A stretch of 64,000 nt of DNA from Saururus chinensis (Eukaryota > Streptophyta > Magnoliopsida > Piperales > Saururaceae), in NCBI GenBank assembly GCA_035235625.1, contig CP141147.1, forward strand, positions 8,917,001 through 8,981,000, written 5' to 3'. A program made the position numbers and the translations under genes. Of the stretch, positions 21,151 through 32,303 are shown in pieces (position 1 is the first letter of the stretch; each line of letters begins with the position of its first letter). The notes beneath the pieces are model-generated. The model had not been told where the DNA came from. It ran no database searches and saw nothing but the letters and a program-made list of their open reading frames with translations.

Positions 21151-21866
21151 AAATAAATCCAGCTAGGTACTTTTCCAAAAATGAATTTTGAAGAAAAAAA
21201 TGTTGCAATGATAATTATTTCAAAAACCCAAGATGTACGCAACATGACCACCAAGAATGAGCAAGCCTCCATGGGAAAATTAAGGGCCCACACCCTTGTT
21301 GGTGACTCACATAAAGCTTAAATTAGTTGGATATTAAATAGCCCGTGCACATTGGTTCTAAAGGTCCAAGCCCAATTGGGTATAATTAAGGAGAGATAAG
21401 ATTAGTATAACATTGCTTGAGAAGCCCTAATTACACACATTAAACCCATAAGCTAATTAGCCATTGGCCCTTAAGCTAATTAGCCATTGGCCCTTATTCT
21501 TATCTCATTGGGAGATGCATCTCCCACTCTTTTGTGTTCTCCTCTTTTGCATAAAAAAAACAAAATAATGTTAGTTTGTCCAATCGCCTCGGGAAGTGTG
21601 CTAGCTCTTATGAGATGCATGAATGTTAGCAATGATTGACTTATTGATGAGTAACATGAACAAATTAATGGCCAGTCCACTTTTCTATGGAAATAAGCTT
21701 TTAGTTCTCGTCTATATAATCTTATTTTTTTAACAAGGTATTTCTCGTTAATCTTGTTTAATATAGTGATTAAAGTGAAGCGTTGTGTTAATGATTTAAA
21801 TGGAGGCAAATCCATGGATTTCACCGGGTCTTCTCTCATCATGCCTCCTTTGTGCTATGACCCACA
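21134..21866 (+). repeat. Copia-type LTR, left end approximate
   Basis: The right end CCCACA is followed directly by ACTGGTATTGGAGCGAG, a variant of the initiator-Met PBS. A TATA-like CTATATAATC lies at 21711-21720. The left end is set at a TGATGCTTTTG where the chromovirus LTR similarity fades, and may be wrong by tens of bases. A 24-bp direct repeat (GCTAATTAGCCATTGGCCC) occurs near 21451 and 21475. The frame at 21480-21842 on the minus strand is chance. Confidence 0.45.
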
Positions 21867-21868
21867 AC

Positions 21869-21880
21869 TGGTATTGGAGC
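21869..21880 (+). other. Primer binding site after the copia-type LTR
   Basis: TGGTATTGGAGC is close to the TGGTATCAGAGC complement of initiator tRNA-Met. Confidence 0.5.
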
Positions 21881-22557
21881 GAGGGTCCACCAATTGTTGT
21901 TGTAAATTGTTTATTTTGCCCTTTGATAGTTAAACTAGACTTAAATTCCAATTCTAACACCAAGGGCAATTACAATATTCAATGCATAATTTTTTATCAT
22001 TTTATTCAAAAAAAAAGTTATATTCATGATAACTATAAGTTATATTACACGATGGTAGATGACATATAAATTTTTATAATTTTTGTAATTATTTTATTAT
22101 GAAATTTGCCACATTAGGCCACAATGGCATTTTCGTAAATTTGGTTTTATTGAATTGTTTCGAGCCAAAATTTCTAGAGCAAATTTATATGAATTATTCT
22201 TGTTATTGTATGTTGTTATCCACTTGGATACATATGGCTGTATATGTTTTAGGTGAAAATTAAATTTTAACTCTCCGTAAGAATAAATAGTAATTTCACA
22301 ATTGCTAAATTTTTTGGTAAAATTATCCTGTTTGTTTTTTGTCAGTTTAGGAATGTTATTCTTGCTATTTCAAGTGGGTTAAATTTCCTTACTTGTGTAG
22401 GTGTGTAACTTGGGTAAAAATTACGGTCAGACATATAGATAGAAGTGCAAAACAATAATTTTATACCTATTGGAATTTAATGCCTAAATTTTTAGTTCAT
22501 TTTATAGAAATGTATATGATGGAATCTAGCTTTTATTGTTAGAATAAATGAGATAAA
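21881..22557. other. AT-rich sequence without gene
   Basis: This is probably the leader of the copia-type element followed by unassigned AT-rich DNA. I see no domain, terminal repeat or RNA gene in it. Confidence 0.4.
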
Positions 22558-24030
22558 GTCTACAACAAAATGTATCATTAACGACGCTTTTATTAGCTCT
22601 GCAAAAGAAAGCGTTTACTAAAAACTACTAATTGCGCTGCAAAAGACATACAAAGCGTCGCTAATACTACAATTATATACAAAGTGTTGCTAATATATCA
22701 CTATTAGTGATGCATAAAGATATTTGTTTATAAAAAAAAAAAAAAATCATAACTATTAGTGACATTTTTTATAAAGTGTCACTAATAATTTTAATAATAG
22801 CGACACTTATCATACAGCTTTGCTAAAAGTTATGCTATTAGCGATGCTTAATAAAAGCGTCAATAATAATAATAAATTTAAAATAAAAAAATTAAAAATT
22901 TAGAACTAATAGCGACGCTTTTAACCAAGCATTGCAAATAGCATTGATAATAGCATCACTATTAGTTTTATTAATTAATTTTTTTAATAAATAAGTATAT
23001 AATAAATAAATATAAAATAAATTAAAATAAATTTCTTAAATATAATATATTTTATTCAAAATTTACTATTTGTATATATAATAAATAAATATTACATTTT
23101 GAAAAAAGCTAGTGTCAATAATAGATTAAACTTTCACTATTTATAGATAATATATTTTATTTTTTAAATTTTCTAATTAATTTTAAAATATAATTTATAA
23201 TAAAAGAGAGCGTGAAGAGAGCAAGAGAGAGAGAAAAGAGGAGGAGGAAAGAGAGGATAAGGAGATAGAGAAGAGTGAGGGTAGAGAGTGAGAAGAGAGA
23301 GGGTGAGGAGAGAGACAAGAGAGAGAAAGAGGGGACAGAGGGTAGAGGGAGAGAAGAGAGGGGGTGAGGAGTGAGAGAGAAGAGATGGGGTGAAGAGAGA
23401 GAGAAGAGGGGAGAGAGGGTGAGGAGAGAGAGAAGAGGGGAGAGAGGGTGAGGAGAGAGAGAAAGTGGGGAGAGAGGGTGAGGAGAGAGAGAGAGGGTAG
23501 AGAGAGAGGTAGAGAGAGAGGATGAGGAGAGAGAGAAGAGAAATGACAAAAAGAGGGGAGAGGGTAGAGAGAGATATATACATATAAGGGGAGAGAGAAA
23601 AGAGGGAGAAAGAGGGGAGGAAAATTTTTTAATTATAAATTATTTTTTAAGATTTTAAAAATATGAAAATGTATAATAGCGATGTATGCTGGTATGTCTC
23701 TACTACCATAGGGTAGTAGCGACCCATAACATTATGTGTCGCTACTACACGCGTATAGTAGCGATGCGTAAGGTAGTAGCGACATTATGTGTCGCTACTA
23801 TAATTTTTCTTAAAAAATTTTAAATAACAAAGAGAAAAGGGAGAGAGAGGAGAGATAAAAGAAGAGAGAGAGAAGAGAGACTGAAGGAGGATAGATAGGA
23901 GAGAGAGAGAAGGAGGAGAGAGAGAGTGGAGAGAGGGTAATGAGAGAGAAGAAGAGACGGATGAAGAGAGGGAGAGAGAGGAAGAGAGAGAGAGGAGAGA
24001 AAGACAGAGAGAGAGAAGAGTAAGGAGTGA
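22558..24030. mobile_element. CACTA-like remnant with GA-rich interior
   Basis: The left end GTCTACAACAAAATG is one or two bases from the CACTACAACAAAATG terminus and is followed by ATTAACGACGC. TTAGCGACG-type motifs fill 22580-22960 and 23670-23810. The interior has purine-rich tracts (23205-23610 and 23830-24030), the same simple sequence as the CT tracts of the 8960-12631 element but on the other strand. No right terminus was found before the sequence changes at about 24030, so the copy is incomplete or its end is degraded. It has no transposase. All frames here (for example 23157-23583 and 23785-24147) are simple-sequence artefacts. Confidence 0.7.
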
Positions 24031-24119
24031 GAGACTGGGTATGATGGCCGCCATTCCTGCATCAATTTGATTACAATATCCTTGTCTGACACATGTAAAT
24101 TTCCCGTACGTGACCAAAC
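24031..24119. other. Short unassigned junction
   Basis: Mixed-composition sequence lies between the CACTA remnant and the chromovirus LTR and may belong to either. Confidence 0.35.
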
Positions 24120-25612
24120 ATGACGGCTGTTGGTGCACAAAGATCACAAATCAATCGTAAATACAATTAATCGAGTTATTGCACAACCATAACTATGTAT
24201 TTATTACACATACCAAGGGGCCACTTTGTATAGAGCTGATAGTTTACAAAGAGTTTATAATAAATCATTAGGTGCATCGTGCCACTACACATCAGTCACA
24301 AGAATAATTACACAAAATAAAATCCGTCGGAAATCCCCTTTCGCTCCCACCTCTTTCCTTGCTGAAACAACTACAACATCTGGGGGTGGGTGAGTATATT
24401 TATATTAGTAGGTTGTGTTAAAATCTAAAACGATGCTAAGCACCGAAACCTTCAAAAACACAGTCCTTACACACTTTTTTTTTTGCAAACTTTTATCATC
24501 GGTAAATTGCCTGAAATTTCACTTCGTTCGAAAGCAAATCAAATCCACAAGCTTAATTCCAACACACGTCAAATTCATAAGCTCACTTCCAAATCAATCC
24601 ACACGTCCAATCCCCGAATCATATCAAATCTACGAGATAAATTCCTCATCAGATCAACAAGCTCAAATCTCAAATCAAATTGGATCCGCGATCTCAAAAC
24701 CAAGTCACAACACATCCACAATTTCAAATCTGGATCAAATCATTTTCATAAATTCAAATCCAAAACACATCACAAGCTGTGATACCCTACGGCCTAGCCT
24801 CGGCACTCATGGGGCAAACGAGAGCCACTTAGGGAAGGAGTTTTCTGATGATACTCCACCTTGTGCATGTGCCACTTGCTAATTATTTTTCTCTGTGGGC
24901 ATCTAGATCAATGCACGTAGCCAAATACTCAGGGGTACGCACAAAGATCAATTCAAATCACATCACTCTACGAAACCAAAACACTAAGTGGCTCGTACGA
25001 AATCACATCGCATCACTGTAAGAAACCAAATCACTAAGTGGCTTGTACAAAATCAAATCACATCACTATACGAAACCAAAACATTAAGTGACTCATATAA
25101 AATCAAATCACCTCACTCTATGAAACCAACAAATTAAGTGGCTCGTATGAAATCAAATCCACAACACTGCACATAACCAAAGCTCTAAGAGGCTTGTATG
25201 AAATCAAATCAGATCACTACACATAGCCAAAGCACTAAGAGGCTCGTATGAAATCAAATCAGATCACTACACATATTATATTTATCCAAAATAAGCAGCG
25301 AAAATGTAGCCATGCCAAAATATTCATATAAACTACCCTAAGCATGCATTTTGAGTTTAAAACCCCCTACCTTGCTTTCCGTGCAAGAAAGAAAATGTTT
25401 GTGGTCACCCCGAAATTGGATGTCACGTTTTTGGGCCATAGAGGTCTCAAACTAGAAAAATAACAAAAAAAAATAGCTTAAGAGAGCCTTTTGAACGACT
25501 CAAATTGGACTTAAAATGAGTGAGAAACGAAGAAATGAAGTTTGAAGAACATTGGAGAAAATGTAGAAATGTGAGAGAGAAAGAAGAACTCGAAAACTGG
25601 ACGCTCTTTACG

Positions 25613-25622
25613 CTATTTATAG
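25613..25622 (-). promoter_or_regulatory. TATA box of the minus-strand chromovirus LTR
   Basis: The minus strand reads CTATAAATAG, a consensus plant TATA box. It is placed as the U3/R boundary requires, and five 21-bp repeats lie about 70-180 bases upstream. Confidence 0.65.
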
Positions 25623-25690
25623 AAAAAAGTGGATAGACATGAAGATGACACATGGTAGATAGGATTGACACATGTCAATCCTACCCAATA

Positions 25691-25795
25691 CATTGCTGAT
25701 CTTATCCGCTACGTCGTCAATCTTATCCTCTTCGTCGTCAGTCCTATCCACTTCGTCGTCAATCTTATCCACTGCGTTGTCGATCTTATCTAATT
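25691..25795 (-). repeat. Five 21-bp tandem repeats in U3 of the chromovirus LTR
   Basis: Units at 25691, 25712, 25733, 25754 and 25775 follow the pattern CGTCGTCAATCTTATCC plus four bases. They lie directly upstream of the TATA box at 25613-25622 on the same (minus) strand, where LTR enhancers usually sit. Confidence 0.7.
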
Positions 25796-26602
25796 GATAT
25801 TATTTTATTCAAATAATATCCTAGCTTCAAAACGCAATAACTTCCAACCTTGACTTTAGAATCGCACATTCTTATTACCGATGGACTTGTGTTGATGAGC
25901 CCTTCAAAACAAGACTACACATGGGTGGGTTATCCCACACTTATCATGTAGGTCCCGCCCATGTGGCACACTTTCCGTGGTAATAACTTTTGGCCCCGGT
26001 GTTCGATTCAAGCGGTTCAAGGCTCATTATACTCTTCTTTCCGAGCTCTACCACACTGTATGTAACGCCCCAAAATTTTAATGTTTTGAAATTCAAGCGT
26101 TTAAGGCTCATTAATGATTTTTCTTAAAATTAGATGTCTTGAGTTTGATTTGTTTAGAGAATCCTTAAGACATTTGATAGGGCTCGGAGAGATGAATGTA
26201 TCGAGCCTAAGAACGTGTCAACTGGACACTAGGATAGTAAACTATCACACTGGGAAATTTGTCATGGGTGGGACCTACTTTTAATTGATGAGAAAACATG
26301 CCCTTGTGTGGTCTTGTTTCGTAGGGCCCGTCGATACGAGTCCAACAGTACTAAGAATGTGCAATTCCTCCTTCAGTGTAAGGAGTTATGCCCATTTGAA
26401 TATTTAAATTTTGTTATATATAAAAAATGAAATTTTAAAAAAAATAATAAATAAAACTTTATAATTGCATCAGCTCTTGCATCAGCCAAAGCTGAAGCAA
26501 TGTGTCGCCATCACCCTGTCGCAAATGTGGCAGGGTAAAACTGCCCATTGTAGTAGTTTGAATTGTCGCAATGGGCAGTAGCCTTTCGGCTGCGGCAGAC
26601 GT

Positions 26603-26697
26603 AGCCTGCTACAGCAGGCTAGACGTACTAGCCACAGGCTGCAGCTAGCCTCTGGCTAGCTTTAGCTTTCATTGCAGGAGCCATTTCGGCTCCTGCA
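26603..26697. repeat. Three hairpins upstream of the LTR TATA box
   Basis: Perfect inverted repeats occur at 26603-26622 (9-bp stem, 2-base loop), 26644-26660 (7-bp stem, 3-base loop) and 26673-26697 (10-bp stem, 5-base loop). They lie 50 to 150 bases upstream of the TATA box at 26748-26754, in a GC-rich patch of an AT-rich LTR. Confidence 0.75.
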
Positions 26698-26747
26698 GCG
26701 CCACCGGATGCATGACATGTATCGCACATCCAAAAGGCATTTGAGGC

Positions 26748-26754
26748 TATATAA
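26748..26754 (+). promoter_or_regulatory. TATA box of the plus-strand chromovirus LTR
   Basis: GGCTATATAAGGGGAG is a consensus plant TATA box followed by a CT-rich start region. Confidence 0.7.
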
Positions 26755-27179
26755 GGGGAGGGAAGAGGGAGGTACAACTCGCCCGATTCTCTCCTCCCCT
26801 CAGTTCCTTTGGTATAAAGCGTATTTTTAAGCTTTAAGCGCTCATTCCTTTACAGTCCCTTGCTCATTTTTACCCGTTCAAAAACTGAACTTACCTAAAT
26901 AGAGGGTGCCCGACGTTGTGAGATAGTCCATTTTTTGAGATAACCTCCCTAAAAGGTGGAAATGACCCGAGGTAAGAGGAGGCCCTATCCGCGACCCTTG
27001 GGCTGGAAACGAGGAGACTATCCTCGTGTTAGGGGATGTTCTGCCCTCCTCACCCGAACCGGGTGAGGAGACTGTCCCAACTCTAGGAGTGGTTTTGCCC
27101 GCTTCACCCATGCCAGATGAGGAAATTATATTTGTGCAAGGGGAAGTGTCGTCCACCTTATATAAGCCAACTACTAGTG

Positions 27180-27184
27180 AAGGC
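27180..27184. repeat. Target-site duplication AAGGC, left
   Basis: AAGGC precedes the Athila solo LTR and is repeated exactly at 28358-28362, as expected for a 5-bp LTR-element insertion. Confidence 0.9.
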
Positions 27185-28357
27185 TGATCGTTTATAATTA
27201 AACCCTTTGCAAGTGTACAAGGTAATTGTACTAGGATGAGTATTTAAGGGTTGTCGAACCTCAGGGACGGATGAATAATTACTAAATATAAAAAGGAATT
27301 TGCTGATTGAAAACTAAAACAACTTAAACTTAAATTAAGTAAAGGAAAAGAAAACAACTAGTTTAAAAACAAGAGATTAATGTGATAGATTTTACTTAGG
27401 AAATCGAATCCACTATAGAACCATAACAATTCCTTAACTTTTAATCTAAATCTAGTGTGAATATGAACAAGTATTCTCAGCTACAAGCTAGAATTACTTC
27501 AGAAAGAATCATTAATTAATTTCCATGGCATGAACTATCTTCGACAATAGCACGAATCATCTACACTAAATAGCTATAGGCATGACCCGTCTAATCTTAG
27601 TATAACTCATCCAAGTCCTTAATTATCTGAACATTAAAACTATTGTATGACCATCTCATCTAAATCACAGAAATTAGAATTGATGAAAATATCAAAACCA
27701 CATCAATCTATCATCTACAAGACAATAGATCAACATAGATTTGAATAAACATTAAAAAGCTCTTCCATTAAAAAGGAAATCCTTATCATACAATTGTCAT
27801 AATTCACAACTGAGATCTAAATTAAAAAGAAAAGAAATTAAAACTTATCTATAGGTTCATCAACTCCTAAGTAAAAGAATAGTTTAGCCTTCCATGGTAG
27901 AAGAAAGTAATTGAATCTCCATTGAAAGCTTTGGCTTCTTCTCCATCTTCTTCTTCCTTCTTCTCTTCAGAAAATCTACTTGTTCTCCCTTAATTTCGTG
28001 CCAAATAAGTCTTTATATAGGCATAAGATCTGTAAGAAAGAGTTGTATATGAGAAGGACTCAAAATTGGGTGAAATAAGGAATCTGCGCGTTATGCCGAT
28101 CGATCGCCTTGCATGCCCGTTCGAACGCTTGAACTGAATTTTCTTCAAAATCATGTGTAACCGATCGATCGGTTAGTGACCCCGTTCGATCGCCAATGAA
28201 GAATCTGCAAAATAAGCCAATTTAATTCAAAACACCATGGAAGCTTTTTCTAACCTAATTAAATTTAATATCTAATAATTTAACCTATATTAACACTTAA
28301 ATGAGACTAGAAAATAGAATAATTAAGGGTAAAATAACGCATAAATTATACTTATCA
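27185..28357 (-). mobile_element. Athila solo LTR, 1173 bp
   Basis: It matches the LTR at 2233-3379 over its whole length with few differences. It has TG/CA ends and an exact AAGGC duplication on both sides. No internal sequence is attached, so the copy is a solo LTR, the normal product of recombination between two LTRs. It interrupts the chromovirus LTR 26061-29371 and is the youngest layer of the nest. A TATA box in minus orientation lies near 28010-28020. Confidence 0.93.
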
Positions 28358-28362
28358 AAGGC
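28358..28362. repeat. Target-site duplication AAGGC, right
   Basis: Exact copy of 27180-27184. Confidence 0.9.
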
Positions 28363-29371
28363 CTTACGAGGGTAGGTGGTTTTAAGCTCTAATTCCGTGC
28401 TACAACTAGCCATTATATTTTATAATTTATTTGTCTGTTAAATAAATTATGATGGATATGATTAAGGGTGGACATGAGCTAAAATATTAGTGTCATGTAC
28501 GCTTCTTAGTAGGATTTTGTTGTGATACATCTATTAAAATATTATTATTATTTGGAATATATTTATGAATGATTTGACCGGATTTGAAGGGTAGTTATTT
28601 GGTATAAAGCCCAAAAACTTGGATCGATTTTGATGGGTAGCTATTTGGTATAAAGCCCAAAAGCTATCGGAGTTATGACTCTTAGGTACCACCGATTATA
28701 GCATATGGCGCACCCATGAAGTTCGATATCATGGGAAGATCCTCTTCATTATGATCTCGTTGCCCCACAAGCACGGGCATATGTCGCTCTGGTATCGACG
28801 ATATTCTGTGAATGATGTTTTATCCGATTACTTGAATTATTTATCATATTCTGGCTACGAACGAATTATCTGAGGTTACCGAATTCTTCGAAGAACTATT
28901 TTGTCTAACTTTTTGTATAAGAAGTGCGTTGGATTCGGGTGGTTGATAATATTATTTTAAAGTCAAATTTTGAATATTAATTATTATGAGAATATTTTAT
29001 GCATATTTAATTATGCTTTATGTTTTAGCATGACAATAGAATTTAATTCTATCTACTAAGTATAATTATACTCACCCACCCCTAGACACTGCAGATCCAT
29101 CAATGAAGATGATGTCAATGCAGAGTGCCCGTAGAGTTTCGAAAGATCTACTTTTGAATTTACCTTATCACATTCTTTTGCTATGTATTAATTTTGAATG
29201 TGCGCAACTTTGATTTTGTTAAGGCACAATAGGCCTTATTTTGTAAAGTTTTTGTAATTATCTAAATCAATGAATAGTTACTCTTCTGTGCGCAGTTGAT
29301 CTGGAGCGCTTTTAATTATGAATTGGTAGCACTCCTACATTTAAAGTAATTTAAAAAGCCGGGGCATAACA

Positions 29372-29483
29372 CCATATCAATACTCATCGAGTAAAAATAT
29401 TTAATCAATTACAACTAGATAAAAATTCGAATATAAGCATTATAAAAATCATAAAATTGCATCCGAAAATAAGGGTCGTTACA
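29372..29483 (-). repeat. Chromovirus LTR, minus strand, its 5' end
   Basis: It begins (minus strand) TGTAACGACCC at 29483, directly after a polypurine tract. It is the continuation of 24120-26060 across the inserted LTR. Confidence 0.7.
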
Positions 29484-31300
29484 ATCGACCCCCTTTAAAG
29501 AAAATTTCATCCTCGAAATTTAATCTTTCCTTAACATAAAGATTCATCCCATAGACCTTTTCATTCCTTCATGTTCTAGATCCCACATTACTTCCTTAGC
29601 GAAGTGGTGTTGCCATAACACTTTCACCGACAGAATATCTGTATGTTTGAAGAATTTTGTTCCAAATCTAATTCTTATGATCCAAAAATTTTGATAATTC
29701 CTCTTCACATATATAGTTTAATCCAAAACATGTGAAGACTTTCTTACACACTTCTGGAACATGAACCTATGTACCATAACAAAAACACTGCTAGCTACAC
29801 GAACAAACCATTTTCAACATAAACTTAACTCTTAAGGTTAACTTCAACTCAACCTTTCTAGTTTTTCACCTTAAACTCACTCTTTCACCAACTTCTTCTG
29901 CATAACCGCGACTTTACAAAACTGCCACTAAGTAATAAATTTCTGGGTGCGCAGGTAGAATAATTTCTATTTCGACACTAGTATTCATGTCCCATACCAT
30001 GAGTATTTCGCGCTGCTACATAGATAACTTCCACTATGCCTGAGGTAACATGCCTTGGAGCTATCCATTGACATAATAAGTCCCATAACACAAGTGTTGA
30101 ATGGCTTCTCCTTAGCCATTCCACAACCTTGCTACATGCTTACATAGGAGTATTTCTAATCCGAACACTGATCATCCTCCACCAAACCAAAACTTTTCAC
30201 ATGATTTCAGACTTGTAGTTAGAAAAATGTCATCAGTACTTGCTGTCATGACCTGAATTTTTAAAACCCATTTTAATAGCACGAATAGTAATTTTGAAGA
30301 AATCATTTTTGTTTTTAATCTAAAACAAATCATTCGGCTAATTATCCAGATCATAACAACTGGGGTTCGCAATTATGAATAGCAAATCATACTTTAATAT
30401 GATGTGACTCCAACCAAAATCCAAATCAACAAGCAATTTATCTAAGCACAAGTCTATTATCAATAAAAACTCTTATGTCCAAACTTCATTCACTTGTTAT
30501 TTCTCCCATCCACGACACAAACCCTCAACATATCTTCCAACGTCTGAATGTTCTCCGATACTACTCATCTGTTGCGAGTGGAAAGCTGTATTACAACTTA
30601 GGTTACTACCTTAGTTCTCTAGAAAGTCCTGGCCAAAATTGAGAAGTGAATCTTCTTGTCACAAGCTTACGATTTCTTTCCACTATTCTCCAAATAGCTT
30701 CATGACCTTACGATGATTTGAACAGGCATGAAGCAAAATCCTTGAAATATGATCCCATCTCCATTCAGCGTTTGCAATTGACTATCAGGTACCAACGGGT
30801 TTTCAAAGTTCAGCTTGAATTTGTTGGTAAGATAAACACATAAAGACATACTCTCCTATGCCCCTTCTTGTCCCATTCCACTGCAGATTCCTTTCCAGTT
30901 CTCGACGCATCCTTAATCCTTCTGGATGGATAGAGTACCAAGATCCATGCGCCTCACATAACAGATCTTGTCTTGACTTGAGCACTACCTGAGTCACCAT
31001 TTTTTTTTGAAATCTTACTCCTCTTCCATCAGAGTCCTTGTCGAAGTTTGACATTCATAACAAAGCCTGCACATCTCCATCTTCTTTTTCTAGTCTCCAC
31101 ACTGTTTCCAACTAATTCTGCTTTAACTCCTAGGTTGTCCACAAGAGAACTCTTATTTTCCAAAGACAACCCACAATCCACTTTTGTACCAGCATTTAAA
31201 CAACTCTCCCTTTGGCCTTGCAACTCCCCTATTGCGGCTACACCTTTTCTTTTCTTGGTAAGATTTCTCTATCAATCTGTATTAGCACACATCTAAGGAC
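29484..31300 (-). pseudogene. pol: Chromovirus pol remnant: integrase zinc finger and chromodomain end
   Basis: On the minus strand 31054-30803 resembles the H2C2 zinc-binding part of integrase (a LLCEAHGS.YSIHP..L pattern followed by a YVFMCLSYQQIQAEL block; family IL.EAH.S.Y..HPG...M and C..CQQVKAEHQ). Near 29614-29562 the frame WQHHFAKEVMWDLEHEGM matches the end of the chromodomain region at the pol terminus. 29500-29484 is the polypurine tract. The sequence between is unreadable. This is the internal 3' part of the minus-strand chromovirus whose 3' LTR starts at 29483. It is broken throughout. The frames at 30172-30372 and 31048-31296 have no motif. Confidence 0.65.
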
Positions 31301-32290
31301 ACTTCTAGAAATATTACTATTGCTCAATATGACATATAGAGTGCTAGGAAGGAGAGAGTGGATCGAACGTTAGCATAGTCTAAGATACAATTTGATCTGC
31401 CTTCAATTATTGTTGGACGCATGATGACAATCCTTTATGGTCACACACATGAGATGTACCTTACCTGTACATCATGTATAAGATTTTCACTATGGGACAT
31501 GTTAGGAAACCTAGGCTAGAGCCTACTATGATTAGTATTGGATCAATAAATAATTTAGTGGTTTGGAGGATGCTTTCTAACTACTAGGGTGATGCACAAG
31601 AGCCACAGGGAGCAGTAGATGCACCAACACCAATGGATGATCTTGATAGACTAGTTATTATTGATAAGTTTAGATATTTTTAGGATGTTGTGATGTAGAG
31701 GCTTACAGACATCAGTTGCTTGCTCAAGGCCCGACTTCCACATGTAGATAGTGAGGGGGGTAGAGTGACAATGATGATGCTGATGACTAATTTCTATTTT
31801 GATTTTGTATCACTTTTTCATAAATTCCTTGTTTAAACTTGTTTTAGTTCAGCTACGTTTCATTCTGACAATGAGATGGACTTTTAAACTGTTGTTATGA
31901 TGGGATATGTGATGGAGATGGTGATGTGTTGATTGGTATATATATTTTCATGTCTTAGTGTGATAATGATAACTTGATTATGTTTTAATGAGTATTTTTA
32001 TTAATTATTACTTTAAATTTTTGTCTATTTATGTCAAAAAGGGAGAGAAGTGATTAATGAAAATCAAAATGCTTATCTTTATTTGATCGAATAGTACTAT
32101 GCAAATAAATTTGATTGTAAGTGTGCAGGATAAGTATAGGGTTATATAAAGCTTTTCAAGCTCAATTCCAAATGAATCTAAGCTACGCTTTGTGTCAAGT
32201 TATTTTGTACAATTTGAAAGTCAATGCACTATGTAAAGAGTTGTAATTTTATTTTGATTTCAAATATGTAGTGTTTTGACAAGAAATAGT

Positions 32291-32303
32291 CAAAGAGGGA
32301 GAT
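32291..32303 (+). other. Polypurine tract before the Sirevirus LTR
   Basis: CAAAGAGGGAGAT directly precedes the LTR start. A second tract (AAAAAGGGAGAGAAG) is at 32036-32050. Confidence 0.6.

Larger units (their letters stand above)
24120..26060 (-). repeat. Chromovirus LTR, minus strand, larger part (continues at 29372-29483)
   Basis: Read on the minus strand this LTR begins at 29483 (TGTAACGACCC), runs to 29372, is interrupted by the plus-strand LTR 26061-29371, and resumes from 26060 to about 24120. The two parts add up to about 2.05 kb. The middle aligns with the interrupting LTR (GGGACCTAC and CTTGTTT..AGGGC segments), so both belong to one family. A TATA box on the minus strand lies at 25613-25622. 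The CACCCACCCC motif near its 3' part (24375-24390) is shared with 29072-29085. Reading frames in it (24415-24882, 25447-25671) are chance. Confidence 0.7.
26061..29371 (+). mobile_element. Chromovirus-type solo LTR, plus strand, itself interrupted
   Basis: It starts TGTAACGCCCC and ends GGGGCATAACA. Removing the Athila solo LTR (27185-28357) leaves about 2.13 kb, the same size as the minus-strand LTR into which it is inserted. A TATA box lies at 26748-26754, with a cluster of hairpins upstream. Its target-site flanks are not an exact match in my reading, so the exact ends could be off by a few bases. No internal coding region is present, so it is best called a solo LTR. The frame at 26878-27156 on the minus strand has no motif. 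Confidence 0.7.

Noticed and set aside
23157-24147. Four long minus-strand frames rich in Ser and Leu
   Set aside because: Translations of GA/CT simple sequence in the second CACTA relative. Two frames of the same tract are open at once, which real genes rarely show.
24415-24882. Plus-strand frames of 155 and 99 codons with many Ser, Asn and Ile
   Set aside because: They lie antisense within a chromovirus LTR made of AAATC-rich sequence. Two frames overlap and neither has a motif.
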